From: Stigmatella ashevillena
GTDB taxonomy: Bacteria > Myxococcota > Myxococcia > Myxococcales > Myxococcaceae
Length of the DNA stretch: 64,000 nucleotides
Direction: 5' to 3'
NCBI RefSeq assembly: GCF_028368975.1
Contig: NZ_JAQNDM010000002.1
Location: 9,728,425-9,792,424, forward strand
A program made the position numbers and the translations under genes. The notes under the pieces are model-generated. The model had not been told where the DNA came from. It did no database searches and worked only from the letters and a program-made list of their open reading frames with translations. Positions 18,661 to 26,656 of this stretch are shown here, one piece after another (position 1 is the first letter of the stretch; every line of letters starts with the position of its first letter).

Positions 18661-18702
18661 GGCCCTGGCCGGGGGTGAAAAATTGACCCCCGGCTACGGG
18701 CC
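18661..18702. terminator. Long GC-rich hairpin, terminator-like without T-run
   Basis: GCCGGGGGT (18668-18676) pairs perfectly with ACCCCCGGC (18686-18694) around an A/T-rich 9-base loop, and an outer GGCCC (18661-18665) pairs with GGGCC (18698-18702). It starts 6 bases after the stop of the Pro/Gly-rich gene and 16 bases before the next ATG at 18718. Confidence 0.55.
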
Positions 18703-18717
18703 TGTAGCGTTTCGTCC

Positions 18718-19095
18718 ATGCCGACGTTCGTTGCCGCCCTCTCCAGTCCGTCCGCCGCGCGGGGGGATCCGCTGCGCGAGGCCGTGGAGAGCCTGTCCCA
18801 GGCGCTCCCGGCGCGTGCGGACGCGGCGGTGCTCGTGGAGCTTCTGGAGGATGATCTCCGGGAAGGGCTCGACGCCTTGGGAGACGTGGAGGCCCACTTC
18901 TCCGAGGTCATCGACGCGCTGAGCGCCGACACCCCCTCTGCCTTCGCGTTGATCTCGGTGGGAGATGAGCAGCGGGTGCTTCAGCGGCTCGATACCCTGA
19001 TGGGGGTGGTGACGCAGGTGCGCCGCAGGCTCTCGAAGGCGGCGGGGCTGCTCAGAGCGAGCCCAGGAACTTCACCAGCGCGTTTCGGTCGCTGA
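18718..19095 (+). CDS. Small helical protein, unknown function
   Basis: The 125-residue acidic protein is predicted by eye to be almost all helix, with heptad-like hydrophobic spacing (VESLSQALPARADAAVLVELLEDDLREGLDAL; VLQRLDTLMGVVTQVRRRLSKAAGLL). No known motif. It starts at ATG 18718 right after the hairpin and overlaps tail-to-tail by 44 bp with the convergent di-haem protein gene. The final 15 residues, encoded in the overlap, look unstructured. Support for expression is only codon pattern and position. Confidence 0.55.
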   Translation: MPTFVAALSSPSAARGDPLREAVESLSQALPARADAAVLVELLEDDLREGLDALGDVEAHFSEVIDALSADTPSAFALISVGDEQRVLQRLDTLMGVVTQVRRRLSKAAGLLRASPGTSPARFGR

Positions 19096-20371
19096 CCGGC
19101 AGCTTCCGGAACTGTTCCCGGGAGCGCTCCGCTTCACCGCCGTGCCAGAGGATGGCTTCTTCCAAGGTGCGAGCGCGCCCGTCGTGGAGATAGCCCGAGT
19201 AGGGCAGCACCGTCTGGGTGAGCCCGAGGCCCCACAGTGGCGCGGTGCGCCACTCCTGGCCATCCGCGGCCCCATCGGGGCGGCCGTCCGCGAGTCCCGC
19301 GCCCATGTCGTGCAGCAGCAGGTCCGTGTAGGGGTGGATGCGCTGGTGGCTGAGCTCCGCCAGGGCGTGGGGGCCGGTTTGCAGCGTCTCGCGGTGGCAC
19401 CGCTCGCAGCCCAGGGATTGGAACTGTTCCTCTCCCCGTTGGGTCTCCGCATTGTCGAGGAAGGTGCGCGCCGGTACCCCGAGCGTCCGCGCATAGAAGA
19501 CCGCGGCCTCCAGCGTCTGGAGCGGAAGCTCGTGGCTGCCGTCCGGCTCGGGAAACAGGGGAGTCGTCAGCCCCATGTCGTTCAGGTAGGCCTCGGCCGA
19601 CTGTTGGAGCAGGGTGGGGCTGTTGGCCTTCAACCCGAACCGTCCGGGGACGAGCGCCTGGGCCTGAACATCCCAGACTTCGTTGAGGCGGCCCGAGATG
19701 CCGTCCTTGTTCTTGTCTTTCGGATCCGCCAGGGCCTTGAGCGTGGAGTCCTCCACGGCCTCGAGCAACCCCAGCCCGAACACCGGGGGCGGCAGGCGCA
19801 GCGAGGTGAGCATGCCCGCGGGCAGCGCGGAGCCATCGTTCGGGGTGATGCGGATGCGGGGCTCCCGGAGGCCATAGCGGGTGCCATCGCCATAGGTGCC
19901 TTCGGACTCCACCCACTCGAGGAGGACGGAGGCTTCAGGAGTCAGGCCGTAGTTGGCCTGGTCCGCGATTTGGATCCCCAGGCCTGGAACGGGCACCGGT
20001 CCGTTGGGGTGGGTGGGAACGCCCTCGGGCATGCTGACGCGCACGAGCAACTGAGTGCGCTGAGGACCGGAGCCCATCACCGGCATGCCGCGGCCATTGC
20101 GCAGGTGGCAGGCGTTGCAGGAGTTGTTGTTGAAGAGGGGGCCCAGGCCCGGGTTCACCGGCGCGGGGCCCGGGACGAAGATCGCGGCGAAGGCCGCATC
20201 CCCGGCGCGGTGGTGCGCGAGCCCCTCGGTGGAGAGGTTGGGCGCCGGCTGCGCGAACGCCAGCGAGGTGCGGTTGTCGATGGTGGTGGCCCCGCCCGCG
20301 CGGGGCGGCTCCTGCTCTCCGCAGGCGGCGATCAACGCCGTCACCGCGGAGAGGAGGAGGGCCCGGGACAC
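19052..20371 (-). CDS. Di-haem cytochrome c oxidoreductase-like lipoprotein (DUF1111/DHOR type)
   Basis: The 439-residue protein starts at GTG 20371 (GAGGG 5 bases upstream) with a lipoprotein signal ending LIAAC (lipid Cys17). Two c-type haem sites are present: CNACH (85-89) and CERCH (322-326). The layout fits the DUF1111 di-haem thiol-oxidoreductase-like family related to MauG and CcpA peroxidases. It would be a periplasmic electron-transfer or oxidase protein. It is 16 bp after the imelysin gene and is last in the porin-imelysin-DHOR unit. An iron/redox role is inferred from these neighbours, since imelysin and DUF1111 proteins are often encoded together in other bacteria. An N-terminal extension to 20539 would overlap the imelysin gene and lacks coding look. 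Confidence 0.88.
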   Translation of the reverse strand: MSRALLLSAVTALIAACGEQEPPRAGGATTIDNRTSLAFAQPAPNLSTEGLAHHRAGDAAFAAIFVPGPAPVNPGLGPLFNNNSCNACHLRNGRGMPVMGSGPQRTQLLVRVSMPEGVPTHPNGPVPVPGLGIQIADQANYGLTPEASVLLEWVESEGTYGDGTRYGLREPRIRITPNDGSALPAGMLTSLRLPPPVFGLGLLEAVEDSTLKALADPKDKNKDGISGRLNEVWDVQAQALVPGRFGLKANSPTLLQQSAEAYLNDMGLTTPLFPEPDGSHELPLQTLEAAVFYARTLGVPARTFLDNAETQRGEEQFQSLGCERCHRETLQTGPHALAELSHQRIHPYTDLLLHDMGAGLADGRPDGAADGQEWRTAPLWGLGLTQTVLPYSGYLHDGRARTLEEAILWHGGEAERSREQFRKLPVSDRNALVKFLGSL

Positions 20372-20387
20372 CGTGCCCTCGGACGGC

Positions 20388-21488
20388 TTACTGGCCGAGG
20401 AGTGGCGCGACGTTCGACTGGAAGGTGTTCTGGGCCTTGCGGATGGCCTCTTGGGCGGCTTCGATTTCATCCGCGGCGTTCGGGTCCTTGATGGACTCGC
20501 GGAAGGGCTCGGGAATGAGGGCCAGGGCAGCGATGGCATCGGTCAGCTCCTTGCGAATCCGGATGTCCAGCTCCGGGTTCGCGTCCTTCACGAAATCAGC
20601 CAGCGAAGGGCCCTTCGCCGGGGCGTTTTGCAGGTGGCCCAGGTAGGCGTTCTGCACGCTGCGGATGTTGTTGGTGAAGTCCGTCAGCGAATTGTAGGCG
20701 AACTGGCTCTCGACGAGCTCCGGGTCCTTCGCATCATAGGGGTCGGCGATCTTCCCGTTGGCCACTTCGTCGAGGATGTTGACAATCCCCCCCACCATCT
20801 CCTCGGCCGCGTTCTGCAAGGAGGGGTAGAAGGTATTGCCCGACTCCCCCGCGCCCGCGAACGCGTTCCGGTAGGGAGGACGCCCGTCCACCGTCTGGGT
20901 CCAGGAGTTCGAGAGGGCGGCGCCAATGTTCTTCAGCTGCAAGGAGATGGCCTTGAGGTACTCGAACTCCCGGGGGGTGAAGTTCTGCACCGTCTTCTGG
21001 GCGCCCGTGCTGGGGTCCCGCGCGAAGAGGAGGTACTCCACGGTGTGGAAACCCTTCAGCGTCTCCTCGAGGTTGCCCACGTACTCCGGGGTGAAGGCGG
21101 CGCTCCCGGCCAGCACCGCGTCCAGGTCCGAGCGGTTCACCGGCCAGCTGTCCATGGCCGGATCATAGCCAAAAGAGTCCACGGGGCCGAAGAGGAAGCC
21201 TTCGCTCTGCTCCCACGGCACCCGGGCAGCAAACCAGGCGTCCCGGGCGGCGGTGAGGCGCTCCGCGGTGGGCGCCGCCGCGAGCGCATTGGCCGCGGTG
21301 TCCAGGGCCTCCAGCCGCGCGGCCAGTTGCTGGTAGGTGGGGACGACCACGTCATCGGCGAAGTGAACGACGATCTGCTTGTCGAAGGTGCTCTCGGCGG
21401 GCCCTCCCCCCTCATCGTCACTGCAGGACATCAGCACGAGCGCGCCGGTAAGGGCCAGGGGACGAAGCCAGAAGCGGGAGAGGGTCAT
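20388..21488 (-). CDS. Imelysin-family lipoprotein (ICMP/EfeO-like)
   Basis: The 366-residue lipoprotein has a signal peptide ending LVLMSC (lipid Cys22) and the two-part all-helical imelysin domain. The conserved GxHxxE motif is present as GFHTVE (146-151), the putative metal site, together with SFGYDPAMDSWP and VNRSDLDAVL. Imelysin-like proteins are periplasmic or surface proteins linked to iron uptake; the old peptidase label is doubtful. It follows the porin by 20 bp and precedes the di-haem gene by 16 bp, so all three should be one transcript under the Fur-box-like site upstream of the porin. Confidence 0.9.
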   Translation of the reverse strand: MTLSRFWLRPLALTGALVLMSCSDDEGGGPAESTFDKQIVVHFADDVVVPTYQQLAARLEALDTAANALAAAPTAERLTAARDAWFAARVPWEQSEGFLFGPVDSFGYDPAMDSWPVNRSDLDAVLAGSAAFTPEYVGNLEETLKGFHTVEYLLFARDPSTGAQKTVQNFTPREFEYLKAISLQLKNIGAALSNSWTQTVDGRPPYRNAFAGAGESGNTFYPSLQNAAEEMVGGIVNILDEVANGKIADPYDAKDPELVESQFAYNSLTDFTNNIRSVQNAYLGHLQNAPAKGPSLADFVKDANPELDIRIRKELTDAIAALALIPEPFRESIKDPNAADEIEAAQEAIRKAQNTFQSNVAPLLGQ

Positions 21489-21508
21489 GGGCGGGTTTCC
21501 TTCACGGG

Positions 21509-22846
21509 TCAGTTGTAGGAGAAGCCAGTGGAGAGCCGGAGGGTGTTCTCGGGCCGGAAGCGGGACGCGTCGTTCAGGCGGCGGTGCCCGAAGTCGAACT
21601 TGGCGAAGAAGAGGTCCGCCAGCGTGTACGCCGCGCCCACCGTGTAGATGGCGCGGGCGAAGCGGGGGTTGTCGAACAGCTCCGCGCGTGGGTTGAACTG
21701 GGAGTCCACGTAGTCGAAGCGCACGTAGGGCTCCACCTTGTGGGCGCTGTTGAGCCCCATCAGGGGAGACACATTGCGGCCCAGCTCGGCCCAGATCGCC
21801 AGGGCATGCTCGGCCACGGGGGTGCGGGTCACATTCAGGAAGTTGGACAGGCGCGCGTTGCGCGCGGAGATGTCATCCGCGTTCTGGAGATTGCCCCAGA
21901 GCACCAGCGCCTTGGCGCGCCAGGGGCCCTTCTGCAGTGAGAGGTGTGCATCGAGGATCAGCAGGCCCGCGGACACATAGCCGCACGGAGCCACCTGGCG
22001 GCTGTCGGCATCCTCGCACGCCTTGACCAGATCGGGCTTGGGCCGGTTGCGCGTCGTGCCGCCGTAGTAGCCCGAGACGCCGAACACGAGCCCTTCGAAA
22101 CGCTCGACGTCCGCGCGCAGCACCATCGCCATGTCCCGGGCGCGCACCATCTCGAAGCGGAGCTGGTGCCCTTCGGCCACCCAGCGCTGCGAGTTGAAGG
22201 CCGTGGAGTCCAGGCCGTTGATGGCCTGCGCCGTCAGCTTCACCAGGCCCAGGTCCGCCTTGGCCTGAAGTCCCATCTCGTGCCAGGTGTTGGGGAGGAT
22301 CAGCGTCTCCGCTTCCGAGCGCACCGTGGCCAGATAGTCCGTGGGGCGGGAGTACGCGCTCAACGTCCCCACCGCCACGTAGAAGCGGCCGATGGCCAGG
22401 GAGAAGCGCTTGCCGAACTTCTTCTTGAGGACGAGTTCCTCCACCATCACCTCGCCGCCCTTTTCCACCTCCATCTCGAACTCGCCGAACTCCTCGTACT
22501 CGAGTTCCATCGAGGAGCCCGTTCCGCCGTGCTCGAACTCGACTTCAATTTCGGCTTCGAGGCCGTAGTCGGGCAGCTCCGCTTCCAGCTCCAGCGCCAG
22601 GCGCGTGGTGTCGAAAGTCATCCGCGAGTCGCGCTGCGAGCCCCCCACGCGGTTCTGGTTCTCACCGTAGTTGTAATAGGTGAATTGCAGATCCCCGTAG
22701 CCTGACATCTTGAATTCCAGGCGGGGCCGCTTCAGCGCCTTCTCTTCCTGTGCCTCCTTTTCCTCCCCTCCACCGAGGGGCGCAGGGGGATCGGCGAGGA
22801 CGGTGGCGGCGTACAACAACACGGCAAAGAAAGAGGCAGAGCGCAT
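21509..22846 (-). CDS. Outer-membrane porin-like beta-barrel, first gene of iron-type operon
   Basis: The 445-residue protein has a signal peptide (FFAVLLYAATVLA), a short acidic linker, then alternating beta strands throughout with the C-terminal aromatic pattern of a barrel (ends LRLSTGFSYN). The pattern resembles the phosphate-selective porin O/P group (FKMSGYGDLQFTYYNY near the start, PYVRFDYVDSQFNP near the end). Between residues about 95 and 135 is a strikingly Glu-rich stretch (VEFEHG, MELEYEEFGEFEMEVE), which could form an acidic, cation-attracting loop or constriction. With imelysin and the di-haem protein downstream, and a Fur-box-like palindrome 27 bp upstream of the start, a cation or iron-related channel is likely. 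Confidence 0.82.
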   Translation of the reverse strand: MRSASFFAVLLYAATVLADPPAPLGGGEEKEAQEEKALKRPRLEFKMSGYGDLQFTYYNYGENQNRVGGSQRDSRMTFDTTRLALELEAELPDYGLEAEIEVEFEHGGTGSSMELEYEEFGEFEMEVEKGGEVMVEELVLKKKFGKRFSLAIGRFYVAVGTLSAYSRPTDYLATVRSEAETLILPNTWHEMGLQAKADLGLVKLTAQAINGLDSTAFNSQRWVAEGHQLRFEMVRARDMAMVLRADVERFEGLVFGVSGYYGGTTRNRPKPDLVKACEDADSRQVAPCGYVSAGLLILDAHLSLQKGPWRAKALVLWGNLQNADDISARNARLSNFLNVTRTPVAEHALAIWAELGRNVSPLMGLNSAHKVEPYVRFDYVDSQFNPRAELFDNPRFARAIYTVGAAYTLADLFFAKFDFGHRRLNDASRFRPENTLRLSTGFSYN

Positions 22847-22872
22847 CGGGCGGCGCGCACCCTAGCCCTGCA

Positions 22873-22901
22873 AAAACGATTATGCAAACCAGAATCATTT
22901 T
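22873..22901 (-). promoter_or_regulatory. Fur-box-like palindrome upstream of the porin operon
   Basis: AAAACGATTATG (22873-22884) and CAGAATCATTTT (22890-22901) are inverted copies matching at 10 of 12 positions around a 5-base centre. The A/T-rich GATT/AATC core resembles Fur operators (GATAATGATAATCATTATC). It begins 27 bp upstream of the porin ATG, where the promoter is expected; CATAAT on the minus strand within it could be the -10 element. In GC-rich surroundings such an A/T-rich palindrome is conspicuous. Confidence 0.65.
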
Positions 22902-22908
22902 GAGCCGA

Positions 22909-22938
22909 AACAGCCCACCGGGTGTGGGTTCCGGTGGG
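22909..22938 (-). terminator. Probable terminator of the DUF3108-DUF4091-DUF3108 unit
   Basis: CCCACCGG (22914-22921) pairs perfectly with CCGGTGGG (22931-22938); read on the minus strand the stem is followed by CTGTTTC, a weak T-run. It lies 22 bases past the DUF3108 stop (22961) and just before the Fur-box-like site, insulating the porin operon. Confidence 0.5.
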
Positions 22939-22960
22939 GCGGCTCAGCGTGAGTGGCGGT

Positions 22961-23848
22961 TCACCACTTGAGTTCTTCTTTGCCGGTCTGGGCGCGCTGT
23001 TTCTTGTCGCCGGGGCGTGAGTACGCGGTGAGGGTGGCGCGCACGGCGCCCACGTCCACGGTGCCCACGGCGACGAGCGGCAGGCGGCGCGCGTCATCGG
23101 AAATCCAGACATGCACTTCGCGCTGCATCGCGGGCCTGTCGGTGCGCACCGCGATTCCTTTCAGGTACCAGGCTTCGAACTCGCCAATGGGCAACGAGAC
23201 GTGCTCGCGCTTCTCCACCACGCCCGTCATGCGCCACATCTTGCGGATGCCGTAGACATCGAAGCAGACCGGCAGGCCTTCTTTCATGGGCAGCTGGCGC
23301 ATCAGATAGATGGCGCCCGCCACATCCAGCCCGTCCTTGTCATAGGTGTAGTTGTAGCGGCCCGAGCGCCCGCCAATGGTGTAGTCCACCTTGACGGAGC
23401 GGTCCTTGGTGCCAAAGGCCACGTCCACCTTGCGATGCACCTCGTTCTCGGTGGCCTCTTCGGTGTAGCGGGAGGGCCGCAACGTGCGGGGGTGCAGGTA
23501 GCTCACCGCCGAGCCCTTCACGCGCCGCACCTTGGAGAAGAAGGAGTTGGTCTGCACGTCGATCTGGACCGGCAGCACGCCTTTGTCGAGGCGCTGGGTC
23601 TTCATCGTCATCTTCCCGGCCTGGGCGCCCATGGCGTCGAGATCAAACTCGAGGTTCTCGCCGGGCATGAAGGCCAGGGGGCTGTGCAGGGAGGGCAGGG
23701 CGCTGGGACAGACGGCCACGGTGGCGGAGACCGGGGGCCCCTTCGGGGGTTCGGTGTCCGGGGAGTCGTTCGGCCCGGCCACCTGGGCGTGGGCGGCGGT
23801 GGCGAGCAGAACGAGACTGGCCGCGAGGGCTGAGCGCATGGGGGGCAT
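22961..23848 (-). CDS. Exported DUF3108 domain protein
   Basis: The 295-residue protein begins MPPMRSALAASLVLLATAAHAQ, a clear signal peptide cleaved near AHA-Q. After a Pro-rich linker the DUF3108 domain follows: FMPGENLEFDLDAMGAQAGKMT, VQTNSFFSKVRRVKG, LDVAGAIYLMRQLP, and a final IWISDDARRLPL-type strand (HVWISDDARRLPL) seen across the family. DUF3108 proteins are periplasmic, lipocalin-like beta-barrel proteins of unknown function. It is 26 bp after the DUF4091 gene and is the last of three same-strand genes. A longer frame to 23965 runs into the DUF4091 gene and lacks a signal. Confidence 0.82.
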   Translation of the reverse strand: MPPMRSALAASLVLLATAAHAQVAGPNDSPDTEPPKGPPVSATVAVCPSALPSLHSPLAFMPGENLEFDLDAMGAQAGKMTMKTQRLDKGVLPVQIDVQTNSFFSKVRRVKGSAVSYLHPRTLRPSRYTEEATENEVHRKVDVAFGTKDRSVKVDYTIGGRSGRYNYTYDKDGLDVAGAIYLMRQLPMKEGLPVCFDVYGIRKMWRMTGVVEKREHVSLPIGEFEAWYLKGIAVRTDRPAMQREVHVWISDDARRLPLVAVGTVDVGAVRATLTAYSRPGDKKQRAQTGKEELKW

Positions 23849-23874
23849 TCTTTCAGAAGCAGCGGGAAACGGAC

Positions 23875-25539
23875 TCAAGGTCGGACGCCAGGGCGCTTTG
23901 CATATTCGGAGGATTCCCAGCGGGCGCGCAGGCGGGAGGTGAGGGCTTGCCGCACCGTGTCCCATTCTCCCACCGTTTGTTCGATGTCATATCCCGAACG
24001 GGTGAGCCGCCGCGCCAGGGCGCGGGCCGTTTCCTCATCTCCGAGCTTGGCCAGCAGGTACAGGTACTCGTAGTCCTCCAGCCCGTCCCGCAGGTGCTTG
24101 AGCCGCAGGGACACCACGGGCTGGTGCTCCTTCGTGCCCAGGCGCTTGGGGGTTCCCGGGTAGAAGAGGGTGCCGTCGCCGTTGCCGCCGAACTCGAAGA
24201 GGCTCTTCCAGGGGTCCTGCGTGTTGTAGGCGTAGACGGTGTCGAAATAGAGCTCGCCGTCCACCCCGGTGAGGAAGGCCAGGGGGCCCATCGCCCGGTT
24301 GAGGGGGGCGGGGTGATCCACCATGTAGGAGGCCCAGCCGGTATAGGCCCGCTCGGTGGCGGCCTCGGCAATGGGGCCGCCGTTGCAGCCGTGGGAGTTG
24401 CAGCTCTGGTACCACCACACCTGGGTGTTGGCGGGAAGGCGGGAGCGAAGCTTGGACAGCGGCAGGACGTTGCGGCACGTCTGAGGGCCGGGGCGCGGGA
24501 AGAAGCAGTTGAGGGTGGGGGTGAGAATGTCCGCCGTTCCCTTCAAGGCGTCATCCAGCGGTGAAGTGACCAGTACGGGGATGTTGCCGGCCGCGCGCAC
24601 CCGCTTGGACTGCGCGCGCACCAGGGGGACGTCCTCCGGCTTCGGTTCGTCCTTGGCGTAGAAGAAGAGCTGGGCGGACCAGCCCTTGCTCTGGAAGTGC
24701 TCGGCGAAGGCCCGGTAGTACGCCACCTTCTCCTCCTCCGTGCTCGCCTTGCGGTTGTCGCGCACGTCCGAGGTGGTGAATCGGGCCCCGGAGGGCAGCA
24801 GGCTCCCATCGAGGTAGGGCGCCATTTCTTCGTCGTACGCGCGGAAGTCCACCACCGCGCGGCCGTTCTCGAAGCGCACCGGGGGGGCATCCATGCTCAG
24901 GCCATGGGCGCTCACGCGGTGCTCCAGCAGGCTCCGCGCGTAGTCCCGCAGCAGCGCTCGGGCCTCCGGAGACTCTGGGGACAGGTCGTGCCCCCGGGCG
25001 ATGCTGTACAGGGAGATGCCAAAGCTCGTGGGCAGCGAGGCCGTGGCCGGCAGCACGAAGGGCTGCACTTCCACCGTGAAAGGCACGGCCGCCATCGCCT
25101 TCGTGTCCGCCTTCACGTGCAGCTCGCCCCGGTACTTGCCGGGCGCCTGCGCCTCGGGGGCGCAGACTTCCACATAGAGGACGGTGGGCAGGGACGGCTC
25201 TCCGGGCGTCTCCACGGGCACGAGCGCGTCCGGCCAGGGGCCTGTCCGCCCCTGGCTGTTGGACGGGGTCTTCACGTCCAGGAAGGCCTCTCGCCAGACA
25301 GAGGCTTTCAGGGAGGAGCCCTCTGCCTTCAGCGTGAGCGGCTGTGCCGTGACACGCTGGATGTTGCCGGGAAGGACGACCTGGGCGGCTTCGCACTCGC
25401 CCCGGGCCATGCTCAGCCGCGCCTCGGAGCGTCCTTCCACCGAGACGCCCGGCCGGACCTTGACCAGCGGAGATACCACCTTCGGCTCCGGAGATGCGGC
25501 CAGCACCGCCGTGAGCACCCACGCCCATCCTGCTCCCAT
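23875..25539 (-). CDS. Exported DUF4091 glycoside hydrolase-like protein
   Basis: The 554-residue protein has a signal peptide (AWVLTAVLAAS). Residues about 20-170 are a beta-sandwich domain (RGECEAAQVVLPG, YRGELHVKAD). From about 170 on it resembles a TIM-barrel of the DUF4091 type: ISLYSIARGHDLSPESPEA, YYRAFAEHFQSKGWSAQLFFYAKDEPKPED (Asp/Glu pair as candidate catalytic acids), WWYQSCNSHGC and WASYMVDHP. The DUF4091 signature sits at the C-terminus (LRLKHLRDGLEDYEYLYLLAKLG). Family members occur with polysaccharide-active enzymes, but the substrate is unknown. It is flanked at 18 and 26 bp by two DUF3108 genes on the same strand. Confidence 0.85.
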   Translation of the reverse strand: MGAGWAWVLTAVLAASPEPKVVSPLVKVRPGVSVEGRSEARLSMARGECEAAQVVLPGNIQRVTAQPLTLKAEGSSLKASVWREAFLDVKTPSNSQGRTGPWPDALVPVETPGEPSLPTVLYVEVCAPEAQAPGKYRGELHVKADTKAMAAVPFTVEVQPFVLPATASLPTSFGISLYSIARGHDLSPESPEARALLRDYARSLLEHRVSAHGLSMDAPPVRFENGRAVVDFRAYDEEMAPYLDGSLLPSGARFTTSDVRDNRKASTEEEKVAYYRAFAEHFQSKGWSAQLFFYAKDEPKPEDVPLVRAQSKRVRAAGNIPVLVTSPLDDALKGTADILTPTLNCFFPRPGPQTCRNVLPLSKLRSRLPANTQVWWYQSCNSHGCNGGPIAEAATERAYTGWASYMVDHPAPLNRAMGPLAFLTGVDGELYFDTVYAYNTQDPWKSLFEFGGNGDGTLFYPGTPKRLGTKEHQPVVSLRLKHLRDGLEDYEYLYLLAKLGDEETARALARRLTRSGYDIEQTVGEWDTVRQALTSRLRARWESSEYAKRPGVRP

Positions 25540-25557
25540 CTCTCCACCTTTGGCGGC

Positions 25558-26370
25558 CTAGCCGCCCGTTGTGCTGGCCACCTGATTCACCGTCAGCAGG
25601 CGGCCGGGTTTGTATTCGGTGATCTCCGCCACGATGGTGCCCAGGACGAAGTCCGCCTCGAGCCGCACCGGCACGTGGCTGGGGTCCGTCGTGAAGTACA
25701 GGGTGATGTCGCGGCGGGTCTGGAGCTTCTCGGAGAAGTCCGTCTGGACCTTCACGCGGAACACCTCGCGCTGGCCCAGCGCCGTCTTCAGTTGCTCGCG
25801 GCCTTCCACCTTCGCGCGCATGACGAAGCTCTTGTTGCCGGTGAAGACGGGCGAGGCGTACTCCTGGCCCTCGACGAGCCCTTGCCGACGCAGCGCGAAG
25901 GCCGCGCTCGCCACGTCCATGGAGCCCTCGGGCAACTCGTGGGTAGACTCGCTGGGCTGCGTGCCTTCCTTCTGCCGGACGACGTGCGCGGATTTGCCAT
26001 CCGCGTTCATCTGGATGCGCTGTCGGCGCCGCTTGTGGTTCTCGTCGGCGAAGAAATCACTGCCCAGAGAGCGCTGGCCATTCTCTCCCCAGTAGGTGAC
26101 GAACTTGTCCTTGATGGGCCACGCGCTCATCATCGGATCGGTCCTCGCCAGCGAGATGATGGGCCATACCTTGTGCCCCCACTGCTGCATGGGCGCGCCC
26201 ACGGTGATTTGCGCCGTGCCGGTGGTCACCCCCAGGTACTGGACGCGGTAGAGCGCCTGCTCGCCCGGGCCAAAGGAAGGGTTGCCCTGCTGCGCCAGGG
26301 CGGTGCCCGTCATCATCAGAAGAAATCCGGACAGCAGTCCCGTCATCGCACCTGCGAACCGCTTGTGCAT
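25558..26370 (-). CDS. Exported DUF3108 domain protein, first gene of the unit
   Basis: The 270-residue protein starts at ATG 26370 (GGGAGC about 9 bases upstream) with signal peptide core GLLSGFLLMMTGTALAQ. The domain matches DUF3108: FGPGEQALYRVQYLGVTTGTAQI, SLARTDPMMSAWPIKDKF, SMDVASAAFALRRQGLVEGQEY, and TLYFTTDPSHVPVRLEADFVLGTIVAE, the characteristic final strands. It differs clearly from the second DUF3108 copy (22961-23848), so this is not a recent duplication. The same-strand order DUF3108, DUF4091, DUF3108 suggests a periplasmic glycan-related set; function is unknown. Confidence 0.84.
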   Translation of the reverse strand: MHKRFAGAMTGLLSGFLLMMTGTALAQQGNPSFGPGEQALYRVQYLGVTTGTAQITVGAPMQQWGHKVWPIISLARTDPMMSAWPIKDKFVTYWGENGQRSLGSDFFADENHKRRRQRIQMNADGKSAHVVRQKEGTQPSESTHELPEGSMDVASAAFALRRQGLVEGQEYASPVFTGNKSFVMRAKVEGREQLKTALGQREVFRVKVQTDFSEKLQTRRDITLYFTTDPSHVPVRLEADFVLGTIVAEITEYKPGRLLTVNQVASTTGG

Positions 26371-26656
26371 TGTCTTGAGCTCCCTCGCTCGGGATCCTGC
26401 CCTCCGGACAGCCGGTAGGGCGAAGAATGTAGGCAGCCAGCCTGCGCGCCGCCAACCGCCTCCCCCAATCAATGCCGGAAGCGGACCATTCCCCGGACGG
26501 ACGTTCTCCCCCAGCATTCAAAGAGGACATTGGCCGGGGTAGGAGCGTGTGGCAGTGGGGTTGCTCCGCTGCTAGCCTGGGCGCAAGGCGGTGCCCGGAA
26601 GCGCCGCTGTTCAGTGCTCAGCGCTGTTCAGTGCTCAGATCGAGGAGGGTTGGCGC
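26371..26656. other. Divergent intergenic region, 286 bp
   Basis: It separates the DUF3108 start (26370, minus) from the zinc ribbon gene (26657, plus). I see no coding sequence. It holds the 16-bp direct repeat at 26606-26638 and must contain both promoters, neither of which has a clear consensus. Confidence 0.6.
26606..26638 (+). repeat. Tandem pair of identical 16-bp repeats before the zinc ribbon gene
   Basis: GCTGTTCAGTGCTCAG occurs at 26606-26621 and again at 26623-26638, with a 17-bp period, ending 3 bases before the GAGGAGGG ribosome site of the gene at 26657. This could be a two-site operator, a leader RNA element, or a chance short duplication. Confidence 0.6.

Noticed and set aside
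20372-20539. N-terminal extension of the di-haem protein gene
   Set aside because: It lies inside the imelysin gene and replaces a clean lipoprotein signal with Ser/Pro/Arg-rich sequence.
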